Below are positions 18,261-28,638 of a stretch of 63,550 nt of DNA, piece by piece (within the stretch, counting starts at the first letter, position 1; each line of letters begins with the position of its first letter). The position numbers and the translations under genes are program-made. The notes beneath the pieces were generated by a model. The model was given only the letters and a program-made list of their open reading frames with translations, made no database searches and had not been told where the DNA came from. This DNA comes from an uncultured Prevotella sp. GTDB lineage: Bacteria > Bacteroidota > Bacteroidia > Bacteroidales > Bacteroidaceae. The stretch covers positions 1 to 63,550 of the forward strand of contig CAJKDU010000010.1 of assembly GCA_905198745.1 (NCBI GenBank), given 5' to 3'.

Positions 18261-19484
18261 TTAGTCGTTGTATTCAGCAGTGAGCTCGCATATCTTCACC
18301 ACCACCTGCATGGCTTTCTCCATTACCTGGACCGAGACGAACTCATAGGGGCCGTGGAAGTTCACGCCGCCGGCAAAGATGTTGGGGCAGGGCAGACCGC
18401 GGAACGAGAGTTGTGCACCGTCGGTGCCGCCGCGAATAGGTGCCACCTTGGGCGGCACGCCACATTCCTGCATGGCTTTGAGCACCAGGTCGATGACATG
18501 CATGTTGGGGTCTATTTTCTCCTTCATGTTGTAGTATTGGTCTTTCACCTCAGCCACGCATGTGCCTTCGCCGTATTTCTTGTTGATTTGTTCGGCGCAT
18601 GCCTCGATGAAGTCCTTGCGGTCTTCAAACTTGTTGCGGTCGTGGTCGCGGATGATATAGCTCAGTGTGGCGTTCTCTATGCCCGACTGTATGCCCAACA
18701 GATGGTAGAATCCCTGGTAGCCCTCGGTCTGTTCCGGGGTTTCGTTCTCGGGCAGCAGGCCGATGAATTCGGCAGCCAGCCGGTTGGCGTTCACCATCTT
18801 GCCTTTGGCGTAGCCCGGGTGTACGCTCACACCTTTAATATGTATTTTGGCTGAAGCAGCGTTGAAGTTCTCGTATTCCAGGTCGCCCAAGTCGCCGCCG
18901 TCCATGGTGTAAGCCCATTGGCAGCCGAACTTCTCTACATCGAAGTGGTGCGCTCCCATACCAATTTCCTCGTCGGGATTGAAGCCCATGCGTATGTCGC
19001 CGTGCTTGATTTCGTCGTGGTCGCGCAGGTAGCACATGGCCTGCACAATCTCTGCGATGCCAGCCTTGTCGTCGGCGCCGAGCAGTGTGTGGCCGTCAGT
19101 GACGATGAGGTCTTCGCCGCGGTGGGCGAGCAGTTCGGGGAATTTGGCAGGTGACGACACGATACCCTCAGAGAGCACGATGTCGCCGCCGTCGTATGCC
19201 TTGACAATGCGTGGCTTGATGTCCTTGCCGCTGCAGTCTGGGCTGGTGTCGTAGTGTGAGATGAAGCCGATGGTTGGCACCGGTTTCTTGGTGTTACCCT
19301 TCAGTGTGGCGTAGATGTAGCCCTTGTCGTCCATCTCCACGTCGGCAAATCCTTCATGTTCGAGCTCTTCTTTGAGATATTTGGCAAAGACGAGCTGTTT
19401 CGGAGTACTGGGCACGCTCTCGGAGTCTTCGCTCGACTGCGTGTCGAATTTGGTATAGTTCAGAAATCTTTCTGTTATGTCCAT
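18261..19484 (-). CDS. pepT: Peptidase T (tripeptide aminopeptidase)
   Basis: 407 residues from the ATG at 19484 (MDITERFLNYTKFDTQS), which aligns with the E. coli start and gives the family's usual length of about 408. The longest frame, to 19697, runs through the promoter. M20 zinc-peptidase motifs: GFISHYDTSPD, LLGADDKAGIAEI, NPDEEIGMGAHHF, YTMDGGDLGDLEYENF and IRGGTDGAQLS. It removes the N-terminal residue from tripeptides in the cytoplasm, consistent with a peptide-using Bacteroidales. A strong promoter lies 31 nt upstream of the start, so the gene has its own unit. Confidence 0.95.
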   Translation of the reverse strand: MDITERFLNYTKFDTQSSEDSESVPSTPKQLVFAKYLKEELEHEGFADVEMDDKGYIYATLKGNTKKPVPTIGFISHYDTSPDCSGKDIKPRIVKAYDGGDIVLSEGIVSSPAKFPELLAHRGEDLIVTDGHTLLGADDKAGIAEIVQAMCYLRDHDEIKHGDIRMGFNPDEEIGMGAHHFDVEKFGCQWAYTMDGGDLGDLEYENFNAASAKIHIKGVSVHPGYAKGKMVNANRLAAEFIGLLPENETPEQTEGYQGFYHLLGIQSGIENATLSYIIRDHDRNKFEDRKDFIEACAEQINKKYGEGTCVAEVKDQYYNMKEKIDPNMHVIDLVLKAMQECGVPPKVAPIRGGTDGAQLSFRGLPCPNIFAGGVNFHGPYEFVSVQVMEKAMQVVVKICELTAEYND

Positions 19485-19514
19485 AATGTTCTGATGCATA
19501 TATTTGTTTGTCTG

Positions 19515-19545
19515 CAAATTTATTGTTTTTCCATGAGGTGTGCAA
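19515..19545 (-). promoter_or_regulatory. Promoter of pepT
   Basis: On the minus strand TTG (19543-19545), a 20-nt gap and TAAATTTG (19515-19522) match both boxes of the Bacteroidetes consensus. Confidence 0.7.
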
Positions 19546-19699
19546 ATTAATTGCCACCTTTTCCTTTTTCCCGGTTGTTGTTTCAGCGTCTCCTGTATGT
19601 GTGGAAAAGTTTTTGCAGGAGACCGGACAGTTGGTTTTCCATGAAGAAGCAAGAGTTTGTCGGAGCTTGGATGATTGCGAAAATACATGACAAACACCC

Positions 19700-20281
19700 C
19701 TTTATAATTCGCATATTTACAGTTACTGAATATTGGGACGTAAATATCGTTGTTTTGCGTGTGCAGTTATAACGCGTTTGTAGTCAATGTAATATGATCT
19801 ATGTGCGGCATTTGTGCATCTTTTGTGCTTGTAAAAGTGAGAATATGGGATAGTTTTGTAATGGAAAGGGATGATTTCCCCTGCTTCGTAAGTGCCCACT
19901 AAGCAACGATTAGTTGCAGCTTAGCATACTTTTAACGGCAGAGTTCTTGCCGTAAAGTGCCCCTTTTCTCACTTTCCACTCTGCCGTTAGCTTGTTTGGG
20001 GCATGCCGTTTGTCTATTTCAAGCTTTTCAGAAGCTGTTTCTATTGTCGTTTTTCAAGACAAAAGCATCGGCTCTTGTTGGCAGGCTCGTCGTGCTTTTG
20101 CTCATGTCTGCCTTCGTAGGCTTGCCCTCTGTCAATCTCCTCTGTGGCGTCACGCCCACTCACAATACCGGGTGAACCGACAGATATTTTCAATAAAAAC
20201 GCCCTTTAGAGCAATAAACACGGGCAAGCCTTCGTTATTATAGGCGTATATACACATTATTAATAAAGCAACAACAACAAA
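19700..20281. other. 580-bp spacer upstream of ruvA
   Basis: No convincing gene. It contains an inverted repeat (aacggcagag at 19934-19943, ctctgccgtt at 19979-19988) and a nested smaller hairpin (acggca / tgccgt, 19935-19953). Phrases such as gtaagtgcccactaa recall the 22-bp repeat family but are not periodic here. I could not place a clear promoter for ruvA. Confidence 0.4.
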
Positions 20282-20896
20282 ATGATAGAATATATTAGGG
20301 GTGAAGTGGCAGAACTTACTCCAGCCATGGCTGTGCTCGAAGCCGCCGGCGTGGGCTATGCTTTGGGCATTTCACTCAACACCTATACCGCCCTGCAGGG
20401 CAAGAAAGAAGCCAAACTGTTCGTTCACGAAGTGCTTGTCACGGGTGGTCGCGACGACTCTTACACGCTGTATGGCTTTGCCACCCGACAGGAACGCGAA
20501 CTCTATCGCATGCTCATCTCCGTTTCGGGAGTGGGCGGCAACACGGCACGCATGATTCTCTCTTCGGTGACACCCCGTGAGTTGTGCGACATTATTGCCT
20601 CGGGCAACGACAAGATGCTCAAGAGTGTGAAGGGCATAGGTCTGAAGACGGCACAACGTATCATCGTGGATTTGAAAGACAAGATTGTGAGCAGCGGTGT
20701 GGCTCAGGAGATTCCAGCCTCCGGCGGCAAGTCGTCGCTGGTGGACAACGACGTGAAAAACGAAGCCGTGCAGGCTCTCACCATGCTCGGTTTCGCACCG
20801 GCACCCTCACAGAATGTGGTTGTGGCCATCCTGCAAGACAATCCGCAGTTGCCTGTGGAACAAGTGGTTAAGCTCGCCCTGAAACAGATTAAATGA
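20282..20896 (+). CDS. ruvA: Holliday junction DNA helicase subunit RuvA
   Basis: 204 residues. It starts with the family's MIEYIRGEVAEL, has the OB-fold N domain, then paired helix-hairpin-helix motifs (LISVSGVGGNTARMILS and LKSVKGIGLKTAQRIIVDLKDK), and a short C-terminal domain that contacts RuvB (ALTMLGFAP...). It binds four-way junctions as a tetramer and loads the RuvB motor. The stop codon overlaps the sprA start (ATGA, 20893-20896), so the two genes are translationally coupled, an arrangement common in Bacteroidetes. Confidence 0.96.
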   Translation: MIEYIRGEVAELTPAMAVLEAAGVGYALGISLNTYTALQGKKEAKLFVHEVLVTGGRDDSYTLYGFATRQERELYRMLISVSGVGGNTARMILSSVTPRELCDIIASGNDKMLKSVKGIGLKTAQRIIVDLKDKIVSSGVAQEIPASGGKSSLVDNDVKNEAVQALTMLGFAPAPSQNVVVAILQDNPQLPVEQVVKLALKQIK

Positions 20897-23800
20897 GAAA
20901 ATACAGACACAGCATATTCACCCTTTTCGTCCTTGCCAACATCCTTTCGGTGCTGGCAGCCCTTGCCGTGCCCGTGGCTGTGCGCCAGGCAGCGCGGCAA
21001 GACGACAAGACACGCACTGCCCGGACGGCTGGAGACGACAAGAACAAAAGGGAAAAGACACTCTCTGTGAAGCCGTTGCCGGAGGTGGAGATAGAGGAAG
21101 ACACCATACCCGACTCGCTACTCCATCCCCGATGGCCCATACAGCCCACCGTGCCCATCACCGACGATGACCTGAAGCGGCATCCGGCAGACCTCGACAT
21201 GCCCGACAACCTGAAGCAGGAAGTGAACTACAATGACACGCTCAACCGTTACGTCATAGGCTCTAAGATAGGCGGACTCTATCTGTCAACCCCCGTCATG
21301 ATGAAGCCGGATGAGTATATGCGGTGGAGTGAGAAACAACTCTTCAGCGACTATTTCCGCTCGAAGAACGCCGAAATTGTGAAGGCGAAGGGCAAGGAGA
21401 AGTTCGACTTCTCCGACATGCACTTCGACCTGGGGCCTGCCGAGAAGATTTTCGGTCCCGGTGGTGTACGCATCAAGACCCAGGGAACCGCGGAACTGAA
21501 GTTCGGCGCTACCCTCAAGAGCACAGACAATCCCTCGTTGCCCATCCGTAACCGCAAGACAACGTCAATGGACTTCGACGAGAAAATCAACCTTAGTGTG
21601 AACGGAAAGGTGGGCGACAAGGTGAATCTCAACCTGAACTACAACACCGACGCCACCTTCGACTTCGACGCCCAGAACATGAAACTCAAGTATGAGGGCA
21701 AGGAAGACGAAATTATCAAGTTGGTAGAGGCAGGCAACGTGTCGTTCCCTTCTAACAACTCGCTCGTCCGCGGTGCCAGTTCGCTCTTTGGCATCCGCAC
21801 CGACATGCAGTTCGGCAAACTCAAGTTGCAGACAGTGCTCTCGCAGAAGAAGAGTTCTTCGAAAAGCGTAAGCTCCAAGGGCGGCGTTCAGCTCACTCCG
21901 TTCGAGTTGAACGTGGCCGACTACGAGGAAAACCGCCACTTCTTCCTCTCCCAGTATTTCCACGACAAGTATGACGCAGCCATGAAGACGCTGCCCAACC
22001 TCACCACGGGAGTGAAGATAGGTAGAGTGGAGATATGGGTGACCAACAAGACGGGCAATACCCAGAACACCCGCAATATCATAGCCCTGACCGACTTGGG
22101 CGAAAACGCCAAGGTGTCGAACCCCATCTGGAGCACCTCTGGGCAGCCTGTGCCCACCAATGCAGCCAACAGCGAATACCAAGCCATGGTGAACCAATAT
22201 GCGGCAGCGCGCGACATAGACCAGAGCTCCTCCGTACTCGATGCCATCGGCGGATTCAGGGGCGGAGTGGACTATGAAAAGCTGGAGAGTGCCCGACTGC
22301 TCAACTCGAGCGAGTACACGCTCAACAGCGCACTGGGCTACGTGTCGCTCAAGACCAACGTGCAGACCGACCAGGTGGTGGCTGTGGCCTACGAGTACAC
22401 CTATGGCGGCATGACCTATCAGGTGGGAGAGTTCGCCTCCGACATCACCGACACCAACCAGGCTCTCTTCGTGAAAGCCCTGAAGAACACCAGCAACAAC
22501 CCTAAGCAGGGCAACTGGAACCTGATGATGAAGAACGTCTACAGTCTGGGCGGTTCGGTGGAGAAAGACAAGTTCCGGCTCGACGTGAAATACCAGAGCG
22601 ACTCCACCGGTGTCTATCTGTCCTATATACCCGAACCGCAGGTGAAGGATCAGACCATCATCAAGGTGCTCGACGCCGACCGGCTCGACAACAACAACAA
22701 ACCGCACGCCAACGGCTACTTCGACTACGTGGAGGGTTACACCGTGCAGAACGGCCGTGTGTTCCTGCCCAAGGCGGAGCCTTTCGGCAGCTACTTGCAC
22801 GACTATCTCGTGAGCCACGGCGTGAGCGAAAGTGTGGCAAGCAAGTATGCCTTTACCGAGCTTTACGATTCCACCAAGACCGTGGCGCGCCAGATAGCCG
22901 AGAAGAACAAGTTCCAACTGGTGGGCCAGTATCGCGGCACCAGTGCCAACGTCATCTCGCTCGGTGCCTTCAACGTGCCGCAAGGATCGGTGGTAGTGAC
23001 TGCCGGTGGCGTGACGCTCAACGAAGGGTCTGACTATAGCGTGGACTATTCTGCCGGCGAGGTGACCATTCTCAACCAGAGTATCATTGACGCGGGCACA
23101 CAGGTCAACGTGTCGCTCGAAAGTCAGACCGACTATGCCCAGACCCGGAAGACTATGTTCGGTCTCAACTGGGAGTATGACTTCAGTAAGGACTTCCAAC
23201 TCTCGGGCACCCTGCAGCACCTGTCCGAACAGGCATTGGTCAACAAGGTGGCGATGGGTGCCGAACCGCTCAACAACACCCTTTGGGGAGTGGGCTTGAA
23301 CTGGAAGCGCGAGAGCCAGTGGCTCACCAACGCGCTCGACAAGTTGCCCTTCCTCCATCTCACCGCCCCCTCTTCCATACAGTTCAATGCCGAGTTTGCC
23401 CAGCTCATAGCCGGACAGAACCATGGCACACAGGACAATGCCTCCTATCTGGACGACTTCGAGAACACCAAGAGCACCATCGACGTGAGTTCACCCAAGT
23501 CGTGGATACTCTCTTCCGTGCCCTCCATGTTTGCCGAGCACAACGACAAGACCACACTCAAGTCGGGCTTCAACCGCTCGCTCCTGGCGTGGTACAACAT
23601 TGACCCGCTGTTCACCCGCCGTTCGTCGTCGCTCACCCCGGCCCACATCAAGAGCGACCTCGACCAGTTGTCTAACTACTACGTGCGCGAGATCTATGCC
23701 AACGAACTCTTCCCCAACCGTGACCTGAGCTACAGCGGCTCGCAGTCGATGATCAACGTGCTCAATCTTGCCTACTATCCGCAGGAGCGTGGCCCCTACA

Positions 23801-26800
23801 ACTTCAACCCCAATCTGGACTATAACGGCAAGCTGGCGGACAACCCCACAGCCCACTGGGGCGGCATGATGCGCAAGCTCGACACCAACGACTTTGAGAC
23901 TGCCAACATAGAATACGTGGAGTTCTGGCTCCTCGACCCCTTCATCTACACCAACGAGCAGGACGACGCCCACGACTATGGAGGCGACTTCTACATCAAC
24001 CTTGGCGAGGTGAGCGAAGACGTGCTCCACGACGGGAAGAAATTCTACGAGAGCGGCATGCCAGTGGACGGCTCAGACAGCTTCACCACCACCCAGTGGG
24101 GAAAGGTGCCTACGCAGGCCACCGTGACCTACGCCTTTGCCAATACCGACGGTGCACGGGAGAAGCAGGATGTGGGCTACAACGGACTTACCGACGAGGA
24201 AGAGCGCACATGGGGCACCTACCAGGACTTCATCAACCAGGTGTCGGGCAAGGTGAACACCGCTGTGCTCGACTCCATCATGGCAGACCCTGCCAACGAC
24301 GACTACCACTACTTCCGCGGCTCCGACTACGACCAGCTCCAGATGCCTGTGCTGGAACGCTACAAGCGCATCAACAACCCGCAGGGCAACTCGCCCGACA
24401 ACAAATCGCGCAAGGAGAGCTACGACACATCCTACAAGACCACGCCCGACGTGGAAGACATCAACCAGGACTACACGCTCAACGAGTATGAGCGCTATTA
24501 CCAGTATCACATCTCCATCCGCCCTGAAGACCTCCAGGTAGGCTCCAACTATATTGTCGACAAGCGGGTCACCTATCCCTCGCTGCGCAACGGCAAGCAG
24601 CCGAAGGCAGCCACCTGGTATCAGTTTCGCATACCGCTCGACCAGTATGAGCAGCGTGTGGGCGGCATCAGCGACTTCTCGTCCATCCGTTTCATGCGCA
24701 TGTTCCTCACCGGGTTCAAGAAACCTATCGTGATGCGCTTTGCCAACCTCGACCTGGTGCGTGGCGAATGGCGTGTCTATGAGCAGGACCTTACCCCCTC
24801 GGCAGCCCATTCGGGCAAGCTCGCCGTGAGTGCGGTGAGCCTGGAGGAGAACAGCGACAAGACTCCTGTGAACTATGTCATGCCTCCCGGCATCCGCCGA
24901 GAGCAAGACCCCTCGCAGTCGCAGATAGTGGAGCAGAACGAGCAGGCACTCCAGATGAGCGTGACCACACTCGGCTCGGGTGAGTCGAAGGCTGTCTACA
25001 AGAACACCACCCTCGATCTGCGCCAGTACCGCCGCCTGCAGCTCTTTGCCCATGCCAACGCTCCCGAACAGAACGTGACCGACCTGGCCGACAACCAGTT
25101 GGCACTCTTCGTGCGCCTGGGCTCCGACTACAAGAACAACTACTACGAGTACGAGATACCTCTCAAACTCACGCCTCCCGGCACATACGACCGCTACTCG
25201 GCTACCGCAGTGCGTGCCGTGTGGCCCGACGAGAACATGCTCAACATTCCCCTCACAGCCTTCACCGCCCTGAAGAAGGAGCGCAACAAGGCAAAGGCGG
25301 AGGGACTTGCTTCGTTCAACCATGAGTATTCGGCCTACGACAACGACAACCCCAAGAACAAGATATCCATCATGGGCAATCCTACGCTGGGCGAGGTGAA
25401 GACGGTCATCATCGGCGTGCGCAACCTTTCGGCCACCGTCAAGACGGGCGAAGTGTGGGTGAACGAACTGCGACTGAAGGACTATGAGAACAGCGGAGGC
25501 TGGGCGGCACAGGGCAACCTGAACATGCAGCTCTCCGACCTCGGCACCGTGGCAGTGAGCGGCAAGTACACCAGCGAGGGCTTCGGCGGACTGGAAGACG
25601 GTGCCAGCCAACGCTCTACTGACGACTACAAGACCTACTCGGTCACCGCCAACGTGGAACTGGGCAAGTTCTTCCCCGACAAGGCGAAGGTGACGGCTCC
25701 GCTCTACTATTCCGTCACCCGCGAGGAGACGCGGCCCAAGTATAATCCCCTCGACACCGACATGCGGCTCAACGATGCCCTCGACGCTACAGCCAACCGG
25801 CACGAACGCGACTCCATCGAGTCGATAGCCGTGACCAAGACCGTGAACACCAACTTCTCCATTTCCGGTCTGAGCGTGGGCATACAGACCAAACGCCATC
25901 CCATGCCCTACGACCCTGCCAACTTCTCGCTGAGCTACAGTCACAGCCACCGTCACACGCAGGGCGAAACCACGGTGTATGAGAACGAGGACAACTGGCG
26001 CGGTGCGCTCAACTACTCGTGGACTCCGGTGTATAAGGCATGGGAACCGTTCAAGAAACTCATCAAGAGCCGTTCCAAGTGGTTCGACATCATGAAGAGT
26101 TTCGGACTGAACTGGCTGCCGCAGAACATATCGTTCAACACCGAGATTACCCGCAACTATTACGAACTGCAGGAACGCGACATGGAGAGCCTGGAGGCAT
26201 CCAGCCTGCCGGTGACCTTCAGCGAACAGTTCCTCTGGAACCGCGACTTCTCCATCCGATGGGATTTCACCAAGAACCTGCACATGAGTTTCCAGAGTGC
26301 TACCCACGCACAGATAGAGGAGCCCTACACACCTGTCAACAAAGACCTCTATGCCGACCAGTATTCGGCATGGAAAGACTCCGTGTGGACCAGCATCAGA
26401 CATTTCGGCACACCGCTCGACTACAACCAATCGTTCACGGCGTCCTACCAGTTGCCCATCAACAAGCTGCCCATCTTCAACTGGGTGCAGGCGGATGCCA
26501 ACTACACCGCCACCTATTCGTGGGCACGCGGCACCGAACTCGACGACGGCACGTCGCTGGGCAATACCATTGCCAACGACCGCAACATCGACCTCAACGG
26601 CAAGTTCGACCTGGTGACCCTCTACAATCACATACCGTTCCTCAAGAAGACGAACGAAAGGTTCAGCAAGCCGCTGCCACGCAAAACCCCGCAGCAGCTG
26701 GCTGCCGAGCGCAAACGCAAGCAGGAAGAGGCACGCAGGCAGAAGGCTGCCGAGGCCAAGGCTCTGGCTGAAGGCAAGCCTAAGGCAGACCCGAAGCAGA

Positions 26801-28527
26801 AGGTGCTGCCCATGAACAGGCGCAGCTTTGAACGTGAGATTACGCTCAAGGCAGACACGTCGACCGTCATCAACCACGGCAAGCGCACCAAGCGACTCAT
26901 CGTGGCTGCCAAGACTGCCGACGGCAAGACCTTCAAACTGAAGTACCGCAAGCTGGATGCCAACAAAATCAAGGTGTTCAATCCGCTCGACACTGCCCTT
27001 CGCCTCAAGATAACGGTAACGCCCAAGGAGCCGCTTGAGGACAAGGGGTGGTACAAGACGGCACAGTGTGTGGCTCGCGCACTGATGATGGTGCGCAACG
27101 CTTCCATCTCTTACCGCAACCAGCAGTCCATGTCGTTGCCGGGATTCATGCCCAACATTGGCGACATGTTCGGCCAGAAACGGGGCGCTGACGCCTTGGC
27201 ACCAGGTCTCGACTTTGCCTTCGGGCTCACGGGCGACAGCTACATTGAGAAGGCCCGGGAGCGCGGCTGGCTGTTGCAGAACGACAGTGTGGCTACGCCT
27301 GCCACGACCAACAAGACGGAAGACTTGCAACTGCGCATGACCCTGGAACCAGTGCGTGACCTCAAGATCGACCTGAGTGCCACACGCACCGTGACAAGGG
27401 CAAAGAGCATACAATACATGTATGCCGGCAACCCCACCACACAGAGTGGTTCGTTCACCATGACCACCATCTCGCTGGGCAGTGCCTTTGAGGGGATGGG
27501 CAACGCTGCCAACGGCTACCACTCGAAGACTTTCGAGAAGTTCTGCCGCTCGCTCGACACCTATCGTCAGCTGGTGGAGGCTCGCTATGCGGGCAGCGTC
27601 TATCCGGCAGGCACCTTGCTGGCAGGTCAGACCTTCGATGCCGCCAATGGTGGGGTGAACCGCTACAGTGCCGATGTCATGGTGCCGGCTTTCCTCAATG
27701 CCTATACCGGCATGGGCGGTTCGGGTCTGGGCATCTTCCCGGCTCTGAGCAAACTGTTGCCCAACTGGCAGGTGCGCTACACGGGGCTCAGTCAGTTGCC
27801 GTGGATACGCGACGTGTTCAAGAGTGTCAGCGTGAACCATACCTACAAGAGCATCTACACCGTAGGCTCTTACAGCAGCTATAGCACATGGGCTGAGTAT
27901 GCCGACGGACTGGGATTCGTCACCGATGCCACCACGGGCAATCCGGTGCCCTCGTCGATGTATAACATTCCCGTGGTCACCATCAACGAGGCTTTCTCGC
28001 CATTGCTCGGAGTAGACGTTACGCTCCACAGTGGACTGACCTGCAAGCTGGAGTATCGCTCCACACGTGTGCTCAACCTCTCGATGACCAGTGTGCAGGT
28101 TAACGAGGCCACCAGCCATGACTGGGTGGTGGGCATGAGCTATAAGTTGAACGACTTCAAACTCTTCGGTCCGCGCTCGCGCCGCGTGAAGGTGAAGGGC
28201 AAGGCCGGTAGCCAGCAGAACAAGCAGCAGTCTGCCGTCAAGTCGCAGCAGAAGAGTGGGGTGAACAACGACCTGAACCTCCGTCTCGACCTGAGCTATC
28301 GCCGCCAGGCAGCCATCTCGCGCGACATTGCCACCATGACCTCGTCGGCAAGTAGCGGCAACACGGCGTTCAAGCTCAGTTTCTCTGCCGACTATACGCT
28401 GTCGCGTCTGCTCACCATGAGTTTCTACTACGACCGCCAGACCAATACGCCGCTGCTCTCGAGCAACTCATATCCTACCACTACGCAAGACTTCGGATTG
28501 AGCATAAAGTTCCAGTTGACAAGGTAG
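20893..28527 (+). CDS. sprA: SprA, type IX secretion outer-membrane translocon
   Basis: 2544 residues, the length expected for SprA (Sov in Porphyromonas), a very large single-chain beta-barrel and the protein-conducting channel of the type IX secretion system. It begins with a signal sequence (KYRHSIFTLFVLANILSVLAAL) and a charged linker, and carries repeated SprA_N-type blocks (GPAEKIFGPGGVRIKTQGTAEL, NLNYNTDATFDFD) and many amphipathic strands ending in FGLSIKFQLTR. Near residues 1930-1970 (26680-26810) is a Lys/Glu/Ala-rich stretch, RKRKQEEARRQKAAEAKALA, likely a helical insert. It implies that cargo with C-terminal sorting tails is secreted, and two proteins in this window carry such tails. 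A hairpin terminator follows at 28588. Confidence 0.95.
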   Translation: MRKYRHSIFTLFVLANILSVLAALAVPVAVRQAARQDDKTRTARTAGDDKNKREKTLSVKPLPEVEIEEDTIPDSLLHPRWPIQPTVPITDDDLKRHPADLDMPDNLKQEVNYNDTLNRYVIGSKIGGLYLSTPVMMKPDEYMRWSEKQLFSDYFRSKNAEIVKAKGKEKFDFSDMHFDLGPAEKIFGPGGVRIKTQGTAELKFGATLKSTDNPSLPIRNRKTTSMDFDEKINLSVNGKVGDKVNLNLNYNTDATFDFDAQNMKLKYEGKEDEIIKLVEAGNVSFPSNNSLVRGASSLFGIRTDMQFGKLKLQTVLSQKKSSSKSVSSKGGVQLTPFELNVADYEENRHFFLSQYFHDKYDAAMKTLPNLTTGVKIGRVEIWVTNKTGNTQNTRNIIALTDLGENAKVSNPIWSTSGQPVPTNAANSEYQAMVNQYAAARDIDQSSSVLDAIGGFRGGVDYEKLESARLLNSSEYTLNSALGYVSLKTNVQTDQVVAVAYEYTYGGMTYQVGEFASDITDTNQALFVKALKNTSNNPKQGNWNLMMKNVYSLGGSVEKDKFRLDVKYQSDSTGVYLSYIPEPQVKDQTIIKVLDADRLDNNNKPHANGYFDYVEGYTVQNGRVFLPKAEPFGSYLHDYLVSHGVSESVASKYAFTELYDSTKTVARQIAEKNKFQLVGQYRGTSANVISLGAFNVPQGSVVVTAGGVTLNEGSDYSVDYSAGEVTILNQSIIDAGTQVNVSLESQTDYAQTRKTMFGLNWEYDFSKDFQLSGTLQHLSEQALVNKVAMGAEPLNNTLWGVGLNWKRESQWLTNALDKLPFLHLTAPSSIQFNAEFAQLIAGQNHGTQDNASYLDDFENTKSTIDVSSPKSWILSSVPSMFAEHNDKTTLKSGFNRSLLAWYNIDPLFTRRSSSLTPAHIKSDLDQLSNYYVREIYANELFPNRDLSYSGSQSMINVLNLAYYPQERGPYNFNPNLDYNGKLADNPTAHWGGMMRKLDTNDFETANIEYVEFWLLDPFIYTNEQDDAHDYGGDFYINLGEVSEDVLHDGKKFYESGMPVDGSDSFTTTQWGKVPTQATVTYAFANTDGAREKQDVGYNGLTDEEERTWGTYQDFINQVSGKVNTAVLDSIMADPANDDYHYFRGSDYDQLQMPVLERYKRINNPQGNSPDNKSRKESYDTSYKTTPDVEDINQDYTLNEYERYYQYHISIRPEDLQVGSNYIVDKRVTYPSLRNGKQPKAATWYQFRIPLDQYEQRVGGISDFSSIRFMRMFLTGFKKPIVMRFANLDLVRGEWRVYEQDLTPSAAHSGKLAVSAVSLEENSDKTPVNYVMPPGIRREQDPSQSQIVEQNEQALQMSVTTLGSGESKAVYKNTTLDLRQYRRLQLFAHANAPEQNVTDLADNQLALFVRLGSDYKNNYYEYEIPLKLTPPGTYDRYSATAVRAVWPDENMLNIPLTAFTALKKERNKAKAEGLASFNHEYSAYDNDNPKNKISIMGNPTLGEVKTVIIGVRNLSATVKTGEVWVNELRLKDYENSGGWAAQGNLNMQLSDLGTVAVSGKYTSEGFGGLEDGASQRSTDDYKTYSVTANVELGKFFPDKAKVTAPLYYSVTREETRPKYNPLDTDMRLNDALDATANRHERDSIESIAVTKTVNTNFSISGLSVGIQTKRHPMPYDPANFSLSYSHSHRHTQGETTVYENEDNWRGALNYSWTPVYKAWEPFKKLIKSRSKWFDIMKSFGLNWLPQNISFNTEITRNYYELQERDMESLEASSLPVTFSEQFLWNRDFSIRWDFTKNLHMSFQSATHAQIEEPYTPVNKDLYADQYSAWKDSVWTSIRHFGTPLDYNQSFTASYQLPINKLPIFNWVQADANYTATYSWARGTELDDGTSLGNTIANDRNIDLNGKFDLVTLYNHIPFLKKTNERFSKPLPRKTPQQLAAERKRKQEEARRQKAAEAKALAEGKPKADPKQKVLPMNRRSFEREITLKADTSTVINHGKRTKRLIVAAKTADGKTFKLKYRKLDANKIKVFNPLDTALRLKITVTPKEPLEDKGWYKTAQCVARALMMVRNASISYRNQQSMSLPGFMPNIGDMFGQKRGADALAPGLDFAFGLTGDSYIEKARERGWLLQNDSVATPATTNKTEDLQLRMTLEPVRDLKIDLSATRTVTRAKSIQYMYAGNPTTQSGSFTMTTISLGSAFEGMGNAANGYHSKTFEKFCRSLDTYRQLVEARYAGSVYPAGTLLAGQTFDAANGGVNRYSADVMVPAFLNAYTGMGGSGLGIFPALSKLLPNWQVRYTGLSQLPWIRDVFKSVSVNHTYKSIYTVGSYSSYSTWAEYADGLGFVTDATTGNPVPSSMYNIPVVTINEAFSPLLGVDVTLHSGLTCKLEYRSTRVLNLSMTSVQVNEATSHDWVVGMSYKLNDFKLFGPRSRRVKVKGKAGSQQNKQQSAVKSQQKSGVNNDLNLRLDLSYRRQAAISRDIATMTSSASSGNTAFKLSFSADYTLSRLLTMSFYYDRQTNTPLLSSNSYPTTTQDFGLSIKFQLTR

Positions 28528-28587
28528 GGCAGGTTGGTTCCGTGTGATAGAGCCAAATGGTAACCCGACAGTTAAGGGGCCATTCAG

Positions 28588-28630
28588 AACCTTGATGCTG
28601 TATATTGCAGCATCAAGGTTTTGTCGTTTT
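28588..28630 (+). terminator. Terminator of ruvA-sprA
   Basis: A perfect 13-bp stem (aaccttgatgctg / cagcatcaaggtt) with a 7-nt loop, then ttgtcgttttt. Confidence 0.88.
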
Positions 28631-28638
28631 TCCCCAAA

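Noticed and set aside
24073..28119. A 1348-codon open frame antisense to sprA (and 619 codons at 21565-23424)
   Set aside because: It mirrors sprA codon bias: the sense codons that would give antisense stops (TTA, CTA, TCA) are rare here. The translation is Val/His/Leu-rich with no family or start context, while sprA itself is unmistakable.
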